This document shows positions 47,805 through 56,431 of a stretch of DNA of 64,000 nucleotides, in pieces. The notes below the pieces were generated by a model. It saw only the letters and a list, made by a program, of their open reading frames with translations. It was not told the DNA's origin and did no database searches. The DNA comes from Pseudoflavonifractor phocaeensis (GTDB lineage: Bacteria; Bacillota; Clostridia; Oscillospirales; Oscillospiraceae): the NCBI RefSeq assembly GCF_021531815.1, contig NZ_JADYUM010000004.1:103732-167731 (forward strand). The letters are read 5' to 3'. The position numbers and the translations under genes are program-made. The stretch's first letter is position 1; each line of letters begins with the position of its first letter.

Positions 47805-48695
47805 ATGTCCTTTGCCGGAGATGTGAAGAACGAGCTGTGCCGCGGGGCCTTGAACCGGAAGTGCTGCGCCCAGGCGGAATGTTATGGAATATTGCTTTAC
47901 TGCAATGCCTTCTCACCTGCCGAGGTACGGATCATCACGGAGAGCGACGCTTTGGCCCAGCGGCTGCCGCTGTTGTTCAAGAAGGCCTTTAAGCTGACCT
48001 TTGACCGTCTGCCCGACGGGGAGGGGAAACATATTTTTGCCATTACCGACCCCCACAAGCTGGGAGTCATCCAGCAGACCTTTGGCGGAGACCCGGGCGC
48101 TCTGGCCCTCCACATCAATTTCGGAGTGCTGGAGGAGAACTGTTGCCGCGCTGCTTTTCTGCGTGGGGCTTTCCTGGCCGGGGGCTCGGTGACCGACCCC
48201 CAAAAAGGGTACCATCTGGAGCTGTCCACCTCCCACCTCAGCGTCAGCCGGGAGATGCTGGCGCTGATGCGGGATATGAATTTGGAGCCCAAAGACGCCA
48301 AGCGTAAAGGCAACGCGGTGATCTATTTCAAGCAGAGCGACCGGATCGAGGACTTTCTCACCACCATCGGCGCCCCCTTGTCCGCCATGGAGGTGATGAA
48401 CGCCAAGCTGGAAAAGAACCTGCGGGGCAGCGTCAACCGCCGGGTCAACTGCGACGCCGCTAACATGGACAAGGTGGTGGAGGCGGCCATGGCCCAGGTG
48501 GAGGCCATCACCCGCCTGGAGGAGAGCGGGCGGCTGGCCGCCCTGCCGGACAAGCTAAAGGAGACGGCCCGCCTGCGGCTGGCGCATCCGGAGGATACGC
48601 TGGCCCAGTTGGCCCAACTGTGCGACCCGCCCGTCACCAAATCCGCCCTGAACCACCGGCTGCGGAAGCTGGTGGAGCTGTCCAGGGAGGAATAA
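47805..48695 (+). CDS. whiA: DNA-binding protein WhiA
   Basis: The ATG at 47805 gives the typical start MSFAGDVKNELCR. The 296-residue protein has the LAGLIDADG-derived N-terminal half (FLRGAFLAGGSVTDPQKGYHLEL) and a C-terminal HTH part (RLAHPEDTLAQLAQL, then PVTKSALNHRLRKL). WhiA regulates division and sporulation genes in actinobacteria and affects chromosome segregation in Bacillus. Last gene of the operon. Confidence 0.95.
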   Translation: MSFAGDVKNELCRGALNRKCCAQAECYGILLYCNAFSPAEVRIITESDALAQRLPLLFKKAFKLTFDRLPDGEGKHIFAITDPHKLGVIQQTFGGDPGALALHINFGVLEENCCRAAFLRGAFLAGGSVTDPQKGYHLELSTSHLSVSREMLALMRDMNLEPKDAKRKGNAVIYFKQSDRIEDFLTTIGAPLSAMEVMNAKLEKNLRGSVNRRVNCDAANMDKVVEAAMAQVEAITRLEESGRLAALPDKLKETARLRLAHPEDTLAQLAQLCDPPVTKSALNHRLRKLVELSREE

Positions 48696-48714
48696 GTACA
48701 TTCGATTTCGAACG

Positions 48715-49259
48715 GTAAACCCTAGTTTATGGGGCAACAGTTTTACACGCTGTAAGAGTGGTTGTCGATGAATCAAACTATATGCAATGGACGGATCGGC
48801 GCGGTCAAGGACCACGCCGCACAGTTGTGAAACCCAGGCGCAGGATTCAGTGGCTGTTGCATCCAAGTTCCCTGTACCCAGGGCCGAAGGCCCGGAAGGA
48901 GGGGCAGCAAAACCAGGGAATGTGCGCCGGATGAAACCGCTGCGAAACAGAAGTGGGTTTCCCGTAACAGGGGTCCGGGGAAAGGAGGCATGAAAGCGTG
49001 GGAAAATTTCCCGGGGGAGAAATTTTTCGTGCTTTCTTTGGCCGACGTCCCCGGCGGCGTTTTGGTTACTTTGCCGCCGCGGGCAAAGTAACTCGCCCCG
49101 CAGGGCGAAATATCCCCGTTCCCCGTTCCGTCCGCAGGCGAAGTGTTCAAGTGCGCAGATTTCTCCCGGTATTTTGGATACCTGGAAAAGGCAAGGGCAG
49201 AGCCCTTGCCCTACATCACATGGGTTTCCGCTTCCGTGGGCAGCGAAACGAAAATTTAC
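48715..49259 (+). repeat. Intergenic repeat element, copy 3
   Basis: About 545 bp. The right end AAACGAAAATTTAC (49246-49259) is identical to copy 1. The left end is diverged (CTAGTTTATGGGGC at about 48722). Shared parts include ACCACGCCGCACAGTTGTGAAACCCAGG-type core near 48810-48835 and the CTCGCCCCGCAGGGCGAA stem near 49091-49108. No gene is seen in the 48696-49287 gap. Confidence 0.7.
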
Positions 49260-49287
49260 TGATGAGTCAGAGAAAGGCGGCTTCCTC

Positions 49288-49461
49288 ATGAAAAAGTATT
49301 GGAAACAGGCGGCGCCGGGCGCTGTGGGCAGCGCGACCGGCATCTGCATCGCGGCGGGACTGCTCCGGCGTCCTGGGGGGCTTAGGGATATCCCCTCCTT
49401 TTGTGCGAGCTGGATCTTGTGTTTTGTTGTTACTTTTGCGGTTTTTTCTCTGCTCCTCTGA
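49288..49461 (+). CDS. Small membrane protein, 57 residues
   Basis: AAAGGCGG lies 8 bases before the ATG. The product has two hydrophobic parts, AAPGAVGSATGICIAAGLL and ASWILCFVVTFAVFSLLL, joined by a basic loop. It lies just after repeat copy 3 and 47 bases before dnaE. Function unknown; it may be a spurious frame. Confidence 0.45.
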   Translation: MKKYWKQAAPGAVGSATGICIAAGLLRRPGGLRDIPSFCASWILCFVVTFAVFSLLL

Positions 49462-49508
49462 CTACTGGACAAACGTAAGCGATAAAAATAGAAAGGCGGA
49501 GGTCTGAC

Positions 49509-52500
49509 ATGCCCTTTGTCCACTTACATCTCCATACAGAATTTTCCCTGTTGGACGGGGCCTGCCGCATCAAAAAGCTGGTGGAGCGGGTGAAGGACCT
49601 GGGCCAGGAGGCGGTGGCCATCACCGACCACGGGGTCATGTACGGCGTCATCGACTTCTACCGGGCCTGCAAGGCCGCCGGCATCAAGCCCATCATCGGC
49701 TGCGAGGTCTATGTGGCGCCCCGGGGGCGCACCCGGTTCCAGAAGGTCCACGAGTACGACGCCGACTCCCGCCACCTGGTTCTGCTGTGCCGGAACGAGG
49801 AGGGCTACCGCAACCTGTCCTACATGGTGTCCCAGGCCTTTCTGGAGGGCTTTTACATCAAGCCCCGCATCGATATAGACCTGCTGCGGGAGCACTGCAA
49901 GGGCCTCATTGCCTGCTCCGCCTGCCTGGGGGGCGAGCTGCCCAAGCTGCTGCTGGCGGGGGAGTATGAGCAGGCGAAGGCGGTGGCTCTGGAGATGCGG
50001 GAGCTGTTCGGGGAAGACGGCTACTACCTGGAGCTCCAGGACCACGGCATCCCCGCCCAAAAGCAGGTGAACGCCGGACTGATGCGCCTCCACGAGGAGA
50101 CGGGTATCCCGCTCATCGCCACCAACGACGCCCACTACCTCCGTCGGGAGGACGCGGAGATGCAGGACATCCTCATGTGCATCCAGATGGGCAAGACCCT
50201 GGATGACCCCGGCCGGATGAAATTTGAGACCCAGGAGTTTTATGTCAAGTCGGAGGAGGAGATGGCCGCCCTGTTCCCCGACTGCCCGGAGGCCCTGGAG
50301 AACACCGCTAAGATCGCGGCGCTGTGCAACGTGGAGTTTGAGTTCGGCAAGTACCATCTGCCCCACTTCCAGCTCCCCGAGGGCTACGCCACCGGAGAGG
50401 AGTATTTTGAAAAGCTGTGCTGGGACGGCTTTGAACGCCGCTACCCCGGCCGGCCGGAGAACTATCAGAAGCAGCTGCGCTACGAGATGGACATGATCCG
50501 GAAGATGGGCTTTGTGGACTACTTCCTCATCGTCTCCGACTTTATCGCTTTCGCCAAGGGGAACGGCATCCCCGTGGGTCCGGGCCGCGGCTCCGCCGCC
50601 GGGTCCATGGTGTCCTACTGCCTGAACATCACCGACCTGGACCCCATGAAGTACAACCTGTATTTCGAGCGCTTCCTCAATCCCGAGCGGGTGTCCATGC
50701 CGGATATTGACATCGACTTCTGTATCCGCCGCCGGCAGGAGGTCATTGATTATGTAAATCGGAAATACGGGGCCGACCATGTGGCTCAGATCGTCACCTT
50801 CGGCACCATGGCCGCCCGGGCGGCGGTCCGGGATGTGGGCCGGGTGCTCAATTTCCCCTACGCCGAGGTGGACGCCATCGCCAAGCTCATCCCCAGCGGC
50901 CCGGGGGCCCTCCACATCACCCTGGAGGAGGCCCTGAAGCTGTCCAAACAGCTGAAGGACACCTACGAAGGGGATCCCCGGGTGAAGAAGCTCATCGATA
51001 CCGCCATGGCCATCGAGGGAATGCCCCGGAACACCTCCACCCATGCCGCCGGCGTGGTCATTACCAGCCGTCCGGTGTGCGACTACGTTCCCCTGGCCAC
51101 CAACGACGGCCTGCCCGTGACCCAGTACATCATGACCACTCTGGAGGAACTGGGCCTGCTGAAAATGGACTTTCTCGGCCTGCGGAACCTGACCATCCTG
51201 GATGACGCCGCCAAGATGGTCAAGGAATCGGATCCCACCTTCGACCCGACTCACATCCCGGAGAACGACCCCGATGTGATGAACATGCTCAGCGAGGGCA
51301 AGACCTCCGGCGTGTTCCAAATGGAGTCCACCGGCATGACGGGGGTGTGCGTGGGGCTGAAGCCCCAGAACATTGAGGACATTACCGCCATCATCGCCCT
51401 CTACCGCCCGGGCCCCATGGATTCCATTCCCCGGTTCATCGCCTGCAAGCAGAATCCGGACAAGATCACCTACAAGCATCCCCTGCTGGTGCCCATTCTG
51501 TCCAACACCTACGGCTGCATCGTCTACCAGGAGCAGGTCATCCAGATTTTTCAGCAGCTGGCGGGCTATTCTCTGGGTCAGGCCGACATGGTGCGCCGGG
51601 CCATGTCCAAGAAGAAGGTAAAGGACATTGAACGGGAGCGGGAGACGTTTCTGCACGGAGACCCCGCCCGGAACATCGCCGGATGCCGGGCCAAGGGCAT
51701 TTCCGAGGACGTGGCCCAGAGCATCTACGACGAGATCACCGACTTCGCCCACTACGCTTTCAATAAGGCCCACGCGGTCTGCTACGCCGTGGTGGCCTAC
51801 CAGACCGCCTGGTTCAAATACCACCATCCCAAGGAGTACATGGCCGCCCTGCTCACCTCGGTGCTGGACTCCACGGAGAAGGTGGCTGAGTATATCTCCG
51901 AGTGCCGGGACATGGGCATCCAGCTCCTGCCCCCCGACGTAAATCAGTCCCACGCAGATTTTACCGTGGTGGGGGAGGGCATCCGCTTCGGCCTGGTGGC
52001 CCTGAAAGGAGTGGGCCGGAACGTGATCAATGCCCTGCTGACCGAGCGGGAAAAGGGCGGGGAGTTCACGGACTTCATGGACTTCTGCGACCGGATGTTT
52101 GACCACGACCTGAACCGGAGGGTGCTGGAGAGCCTCATCAAATCCGGGGCCTTTGACCGGATGGGCTACCGGCGCTCCCAACTGATGCAGGTCTTCGGGC
52201 AGGTGCTGGACGGCATCGCCGCCAGCCGGAAGCGGAACGTGGAGGGCCAGCTGGACCTGTTCGGCTTCGGCGCCGGGGGAGGGGACAGCGCTCCCGCGCC
52301 CCTGCCGGCCCTCCATCTGCCCGACCTGCCGGAGTACAGCCCCCAGGAGCTGATGAGCATGGAGAAGGAGACCACCGGCCTCTACCTCTCCGGCCACCCC
52401 ATGGACCAGTACCGGGAAATCGCCAGATGGAAGGGGGCGGTGACCATCGGCTCTATCCTGGCGGACTTCGACCGGGAGGACGGCCCCAAGGACTACCGGG

Positions 52501-52994
52501 ACGGTCAGCGGGTGTCCATCGCGGGAGTCATTGCCACCTACAAGACCCGGACCACCCGGAACAACACCCTCATGGCCTATGTGAATCTGGAGGACGACAC
52601 CGGGGGCATGGAGCTGCTGTGCTTCTCCCGGGTGCTGGAGGAGAGCGGCGGCTACATCCGGGAGAACGCCGCCGTCCTGGCCCAGGGCAAGATCTCCGTC
52701 CGGGACGAGAAAGAACCCCAGCTGATGGTGGACTCCATCCGCCCCCTGGGGGACCTGGACGGGGAGGCGGCCGCCGCGGCGGAGAAACTATATCTCCGGT
52801 TCCCCAGCCGGGAGGACCCCCGGCTGCGGAAGGTGCGGCTGGCCCTGTCCTTCTTCCCGGGAGACAGCCAGGCCATCCTCTATTTCGAGGACTGCAAAAA
52901 ACGGGTGGGTACCCGCTGCCAGCTCCATCCCGCCCTTTTGGAGGATCTAAAGGAGCGGCTGGGGGCGGAAAATGTGGTGCTCAAGAGGAAATGA
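49509..52994 (+). CDS. dnaE: DNA polymerase III alpha subunit DnaE
   Basis: The 1161-residue protein begins MPFVHLHLHTEFSLLDGA, the PHP domain with its metal-binding His. The polymerase core has GPGRGSAAGSMVSYCL and MPDIDIDFCIRRR with the catalytic Asp, then KMDFLGLRNLTI. Helix-hairpin-helix (GIRFGLVALKGVG) and an OB fold (VSIAGVIATYKTRTTRNNT) follow. This is the DnaE1-like length and order; a PolC should exist elsewhere in this phylum. AAAGGCGGAGG precedes the ATG. Confidence 0.97.
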   Translation: MPFVHLHLHTEFSLLDGACRIKKLVERVKDLGQEAVAITDHGVMYGVIDFYRACKAAGIKPIIGCEVYVAPRGRTRFQKVHEYDADSRHLVLLCRNEEGYRNLSYMVSQAFLEGFYIKPRIDIDLLREHCKGLIACSACLGGELPKLLLAGEYEQAKAVALEMRELFGEDGYYLELQDHGIPAQKQVNAGLMRLHEETGIPLIATNDAHYLRREDAEMQDILMCIQMGKTLDDPGRMKFETQEFYVKSEEEMAALFPDCPEALENTAKIAALCNVEFEFGKYHLPHFQLPEGYATGEEYFEKLCWDGFERRYPGRPENYQKQLRYEMDMIRKMGFVDYFLIVSDFIAFAKGNGIPVGPGRGSAAGSMVSYCLNITDLDPMKYNLYFERFLNPERVSMPDIDIDFCIRRRQEVIDYVNRKYGADHVAQIVTFGTMAARAAVRDVGRVLNFPYAEVDAIAKLIPSGPGALHITLEEALKLSKQLKDTYEGDPRVKKLIDTAMAIEGMPRNTSTHAAGVVITSRPVCDYVPLATNDGLPVTQYIMTTLEELGLLKMDFLGLRNLTILDDAAKMVKESDPTFDPTHIPENDPDVMNMLSEGKTSGVFQMESTGMTGVCVGLKPQNIEDITAIIALYRPGPMDSIPRFIACKQNPDKITYKHPLLVPILSNTYGCIVYQEQVIQIFQQLAGYSLGQADMVRRAMSKKKVKDIERERETFLHGDPARNIAGCRAKGISEDVAQSIYDEITDFAHYAFNKAHAVCYAVVAYQTAWFKYHHPKEYMAALLTSVLDSTEKVAEYISECRDMGIQLLPPDVNQSHADFTVVGEGIRFGLVALKGVGRNVINALLTEREKGGEFTDFMDFCDRMFDHDLNRRVLESLIKSGAFDRMGYRRSQLMQVFGQVLDGIAASRKRNVEGQLDLFGFGAGGGDSAPAPLPALHLPDLPEYSPQELMSMEKETTGLYLSGHPMDQYREIARWKGAVTIGSILADFDREDGPKDYRDGQRVSIAGVIATYKTRTTRNNTLMAYVNLEDDTGGMELLCFSRVLEESGGYIRENAAVLAQGKISVRDEKEPQLMVDSIRPLGDLDGEAAAAAEKLYLRFPSREDPRLRKVRLALSFFPGDSQAILYFEDCKKRVGTRCQLHPALLEDLKERLGAENVVLKRK

Positions 52995-53051
52995 AATGGC
53001 ATGACCGAGCGACTGTCAAACGGACTGAAAACGTTTGCAGAAAATCAGCGT

Positions 53052-53084
53052 AAAAAATGGCTGCCCGTCGGGCAGCCATTTTTT
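53052..53084. terminator. Bidirectional terminator between dnaE and ECF gene
   Basis: AAAAAATGGCTGCCC / GGGCAGCCATTTTTT with a 3-base loop; symmetric, serving both convergent genes. Confidence 0.92.
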
Positions 53085-53098
53085 AATCTATCAATTTG

Positions 53099-53629
53099 TC
53101 AGATGCGGGCCAGAGCGCGGCTCTTGCTGAGGACGGCGTACACCGCCGCGGCGGACACCAGACCGAAGACGCCCTGGACAATGTTGCCGGGGATGGAGGC
53201 GGCGGCGGCCAAGCCCTTGCCCAGCCACAGGGAGGCGTAACCAAAGTAACCCACCACCATGATGGCCTCGGCCACCACGCCGCTGGCCACCTGGGAGACC
53301 AGCAGGTTGTGGGAATCACGGCTCTGGAGGGCACGGAATATCAGGGACGCGGCCACCGCCATGGCCAGCTTGATGGCGAAGGTGCCGGGGGCGTAGTGGG
53401 CGTAGCCGGACAGCAGGTCGGCCAGCATGGAGCCGATGCCCGCGGCAGCGCCGCCGTAGACAGGCCCCAGGATCCAGGCGGACAGCAGCACCGCGCAGTC
53501 ACCCAGATTGACGTAGCCCTGCATGGGGGAGGGGACCTGGACCACCAAGGTCATCACATAGGTCAAGGCGGCGAACAGAGAGGCAAGTACCAACTGGTAA
53601 ACTTTCTTGTGGGGTTTTGAATTGTTCAT
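53099..53629 (-). CDS. ECF transporter S component, probably vitamin B6
   Basis: With the ATG at 53629 (GGAGTC 6 bases upstream) the 176-residue protein is a six-helix membrane protein: VYQLVLASLFAALTYVMTLV, VNLGDCAVLLSAWILGPVYG, GIGSMLADLLSGYAHYAPGT, LVSQVASGVVAEAIMVVGYFG. This is the S-component pattern (substrate-binding part of ECF importers). It is divergent from a MocR/PdxR-type regulator with a PLP domain, and such pairs control pyridoxine uptake, so vitamin B6 is the likely substrate. The energising ECF genes are elsewhere. Confidence 0.82.
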   Translation of the reverse strand: MNNSKPHKKVYQLVLASLFAALTYVMTLVVQVPSPMQGYVNLGDCAVLLSAWILGPVYGGAAAGIGSMLADLLSGYAHYAPGTFAIKLAMAVAASLIFRALQSRDSHNLLVSQVASGVVAEAIMVVGYFGYASLWLGKGLAAAASIPGNIVQGVFGLVSAAAVYAVLSKSRALARI

Positions 53630-53681
53630 TGGAAAGACTCCTTTGCCCGGATGGGTCCGGACCATCACGGAAAAAATTTTC

Positions 53682-53710
53682 TTGCATTTTTGCTTGTGTT
53701 GTATTTTAAT
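53682..53710 (+). promoter_or_regulatory. Promoter of the MocR-type gene
   Basis: TTGCAT at 53682-53687, 17 bp, TTTAAT at 53705-53710. It overlaps the divergent ECF promoter. Confidence 0.5.
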
Positions 53711-53737
53711 CATAACTGGTATGAAAGAAAGAACCAA
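53709..53737 (-). promoter_or_regulatory. Promoter of the ECF S-component gene
   Basis: On the minus strand TTGGTT (53732-53737), 17 bp, TATGAT (53709-53714). The surrounding ACTGGT...ACCAAT and a further GACCAG at 53755-53760 could be regulator half-sites. Confidence 0.5.
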
Positions 53738-53772
53738 TTTAAAACTTTTTTATAAGACCAGATGGAGGGCGT

Positions 53773-55164
53773 ATGCTGACCTACGATTTGGAGCGCCGGG
53801 GGAGTCTGGCCCGGTACGACTATTTATACCGCTGCATCAAAGAGGACATCCTGTCCGGCCGCCTGAAGGCGGGGGAGAAACTGCCCTCCAAGCGGGCCCT
53901 GGCCCGGAATCTGGAGACGGCGGTGGTGACGGTGGAGAACGCCTACGCCCAGCTGCTGGCGGAGGGCTACCTGCGCTCGGAGGAGAAGCGGGGCTACTTT
54001 GTCAGCCCTGTGGAGACCCGGCCCGCGCCTGCCGGCGCTGAGGAGCGGGAGGAGGAGAAGGGGGAGCCGGAGCGCGCCTGGCTGCTGGACCTGACCAGCC
54101 GGGGCAGCGGCACCGAGGGCTTTCCCTTCTCGGTCTGGGCCAAACTCATGCGCCGGGTGCTGTCAGAGGAAGGGGAGGCCCTGCTGCGCTCCATGCCCCA
54201 CAGCGGGGTCCCCGAGCTGCGCCGGGCCATTGCCCGGCATATCTACCAGTTCCGGGGCATCACCGCCAGCCCCGACCAGATCGTGGTGGGAGCGGGGACG
54301 GAATACCTCTACAACCTGATCGTCCAGCTTCTGGGTCGGGACCGGACCTACGGGGTGGAGGACCCCGGCTATTCCAAAGCGGCCCGGGTCTATGAGCTCA
54401 GCGGAGCCCGGTGCCTGTTCCTGCCCGTGGACCGGCAGGGGGTGCTGCCCCGGGCGGTGGAGGAGAGCGGGACCCAGGTGCTGCATATTTCTCCCAACCA
54501 CCAGTTCCCCACCGGGGCAGTCACCCCCATCGCCCGACGTCAGAGCCTGCTCCACTGGGTGAGCGGGGGAGAGGGGCGGTATATCGTGGAGGATGACTAC
54601 GACAGTGAGTTCCGGTTCACGGGCCGTCCCATCCCCACCCTGCGGAGCATCGACCGGAGCGACCGGGTCATTTACATGAATACCTTTTCCCGTTCTCTGG
54701 CGCCGTCGCTGCGGATCAGCTATATGGTGCTGCCACGCCCGCTGCTGGCCGCCTACCGGGAGCGGCTGGGCTTTTATTCCTGCACTGTCCCTGCCATGGA
54801 ACAGTATACCCTGGCCCGCTTCCTGGAGGAGGGGTACTTCGAGTCCCATGTCAGCCGGATGCGGGTGTTTTACCGGGGACGGCGGGACGCGGTGCTGGAG
54901 GCTATCCGAAACAGCGGACTGGGGGGGCGGTGCCGGGTCAGAGGGGAAGACGCGGGGCTCCATTTCCTGATGGAGCTGGACACCTGCCGGGAGGACGGGG
55001 AGCTGGCCGCCCTGGCGGAGGAGCGGGGCATCCGGCTGTCTTTCCTGTCCGCCTACCAGCACCGCCCTGGAGCCGCACCGCCCCACACAGTGGTGGTCAA
55101 CTACCCCGGCGCAGACCTGGCACGGCTGGACCAGGCCCTGGAGACCCTGGCCGGATTGCTGTGA
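53773..55164 (+). CDS. MocR-type regulator, PdxR-like
   Basis: The 463-residue protein has an N-terminal GntR HTH (RCIKEDILSGRLKAGEKLPS followed by RALARNLETAVVTVENAY) and a long aminotransferase-fold domain: VVGAGTEYLYNLIVQLL, YIVEDDYDSEFRF, and the PLP-Lys region TFSRSLAPSLRISYMVLP, where Lys is usually expected after Ser/Phe-Ser. Such proteins sense PLP and control vitamin B6 genes or amino acid genes. It is divergent from an ECF S-component. The Lys to bind PLP is not obvious in the SRSLAPS segment and deserves a check. Confidence 0.88.
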   Translation: MLTYDLERRGSLARYDYLYRCIKEDILSGRLKAGEKLPSKRALARNLETAVVTVENAYAQLLAEGYLRSEEKRGYFVSPVETRPAPAGAEEREEEKGEPERAWLLDLTSRGSGTEGFPFSVWAKLMRRVLSEEGEALLRSMPHSGVPELRRAIARHIYQFRGITASPDQIVVGAGTEYLYNLIVQLLGRDRTYGVEDPGYSKAARVYELSGARCLFLPVDRQGVLPRAVEESGTQVLHISPNHQFPTGAVTPIARRQSLLHWVSGGEGRYIVEDDYDSEFRFTGRPIPTLRSIDRSDRVIYMNTFSRSLAPSLRISYMVLPRPLLAAYRERLGFYSCTVPAMEQYTLARFLEEGYFESHVSRMRVFYRGRRDAVLEAIRNSGLGGRCRVRGEDAGLHFLMELDTCREDGELAALAEERGIRLSFLSAYQHRPGAAPPHTVVVNYPGADLARLDQALETLAGLL

Positions 55165-55192
55165 GGGCTGCGCCGCGCAATGAAAAAGGAAA

Positions 55193-55225
55193 GGGCCTCG
55201 GCAGACGGAAGGTCTGCCGAGACCC
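55193..55225 (+). terminator. Terminator of the MocR-type gene
   Basis: GGGCCTCGGCAGA / TCTGCCGAGACCC stem followed by TTGGTTTG; T run weak. Confidence 0.6.
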
Positions 55226-55342
55226 TTGGTTTGAGGAAGAACGGTCTCCCATACGGGGGAAGGGACGGGGAAAGGGGGTTTGCAGATATTGACCAAAAAA
55301 CCGGAGAAACGGGCCCTGTTTGACAACATGGGACAGCGCTCG

Positions 55343-56185
55343 TCACTGCCTGGGATTGCCCCGGAGGAGGATCTGGTCGCTGGACTGGTACTCCTTGGCG
55401 TAACGGCCGGGGGTGACGCCGGTGAGGTGGCCGAAGGTGCGGATAAAATGGGAGTTGTCGGAGAAACCGGAGCGCTCCCCGGCCTGCTGGACGCTGACCC
55501 CCTCCTGGAGGAGCTGACGGGCCCGGAGGACCCGGCTGTAAATGATGTACTCCATGACGGAGAAGCCGGTGGCGGCCTTGAAGATGCGGCAGAGATAGTG
55601 CTTGCTGATGTAGAAGTGTCCGGCGATCTGGTCCAGGGAGAGGGGCTCGGCCAGGTTGTCCCGGATGTAGTCCAGAATGGGCACTACCCGGAGAAAATCC
55701 TTGTTGCGGATGGCCTCGCCGGCGGTGGCGGCATTTAAGGTGGGCGCCACCCGGATGAGCAGGTTGAGCAGAGCCACGGTCTGGTGGATGTCGCTGCCGA
55801 AGGAACCGTCGTTTTTGTTGCGCTCCAGGGCCTGGAACAGCTCGATGATCTCGGTCATTTCCTCGGTATCCAGGGTGGCGCGGCGGAACGGATCCTGGGT
55901 CAGCTGGGTGAAATCGGTCTGAGGGGTGGACAGCTCCACCAGGGCCTTCCGGCTGATGTGCAGGACATAGCGGGCGTGGAAGCCGGTGGCCATGGTGCGG
56001 TGGAGGGTGTTCTCCCCAATCAGGTACAGGGTGCCCCGGCGCAGGGGGTAGACCTGGTCGTTGACAAAGATATTGCCCGGTGTGGTCAGGGGGAGCAGGA
56101 GTTCGTAGTGGTCGTGAAAATGGAGGCGGCTCATGTTCCAGGTCTCGTTGTGATTCAGCTGAAGGTGAAATTCTACGTTATTCAT
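55343..56185 (-). CDS. AraC-family regulator divergent from gctA
   Basis: The ATG at 56185 follows GGAGG. The 280-residue protein has a cupin N-terminal domain (HFHDHYELLLPLTTPGNIFV, LYLIGENTLHRTMATGFHARY) and two C-terminal HTHs (EPLSLDQIAGHFYISKHYLCRIFK and SVQQAGERSGFSDNSHFIRTF). It is divergent from gctA with a 246-bp shared region containing promoters for both, so it likely controls glutamate fermentation or glutaconate metabolism in response to a small ligand. The target is inferred from position. Confidence 0.88.
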   Translation of the reverse strand: MNNVEFHLQLNHNETWNMSRLHFHDHYELLLPLTTPGNIFVNDQVYPLRRGTLYLIGENTLHRTMATGFHARYVLHISRKALVELSTPQTDFTQLTQDPFRRATLDTEEMTEIIELFQALERNKNDGSFGSDIHQTVALLNLLIRVAPTLNAATAGEAIRNKDFLRVVPILDYIRDNLAEPLSLDQIAGHFYISKHYLCRIFKAATGFSVMEYIIYSRVLRARQLLQEGVSVQQAGERSGFSDNSHFIRTFGHLTGVTPGRYAKEYQSSDQILLRGNPRQ

Positions 56186-56267
56186 AGACGGCCTCCAATC
56201 AATTTGGCGGAAATGCGCGCCCTCACCAGAGGGCGGGGAGGAAGAGCCCTCCCTTCCGGACGAAGGT

Positions 56268-56296
56268 ATTATAGCACGGCAGGAGAAGATATGCAA
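56268..56296 (-). promoter_or_regulatory. Promoter of the AraC regulator
   Basis: On the minus strand TTGCAT (56291-56296), 17 bp, TATAAT (56268-56273), a strong match. Confidence 0.85.
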
Positions 56297-56316
56297 ACTT
56301 TTTGCCAAATTACAGA

Positions 56317-56345
56317 TAGACCTTTTCATCGAGGTGTGTTACAAT
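56317..56345 (+). promoter_or_regulatory. Probable promoter of the gct-gcd-hgd operon
   Basis: TAGACC at 56317-56322, 17 bp, TACAAT at 56340-56345. The -35 box is weak, as expected if an activator is used. The leader to gctA is about 80 bases. Confidence 0.45.
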
Positions 56346-56431
56346 ACTAAACGTTGAATAGCGCATACCCGCACCTTGAAAACCAGAGAGAAAGAGCATT
56401 CCAAAAAATCTTTTGTAATGGGGGTTTTACC

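Noticed and set aside
49524..52397. Long frame opposite dnaE
   Set aside because: Shadow of a conserved polymerase gene with no start signals.
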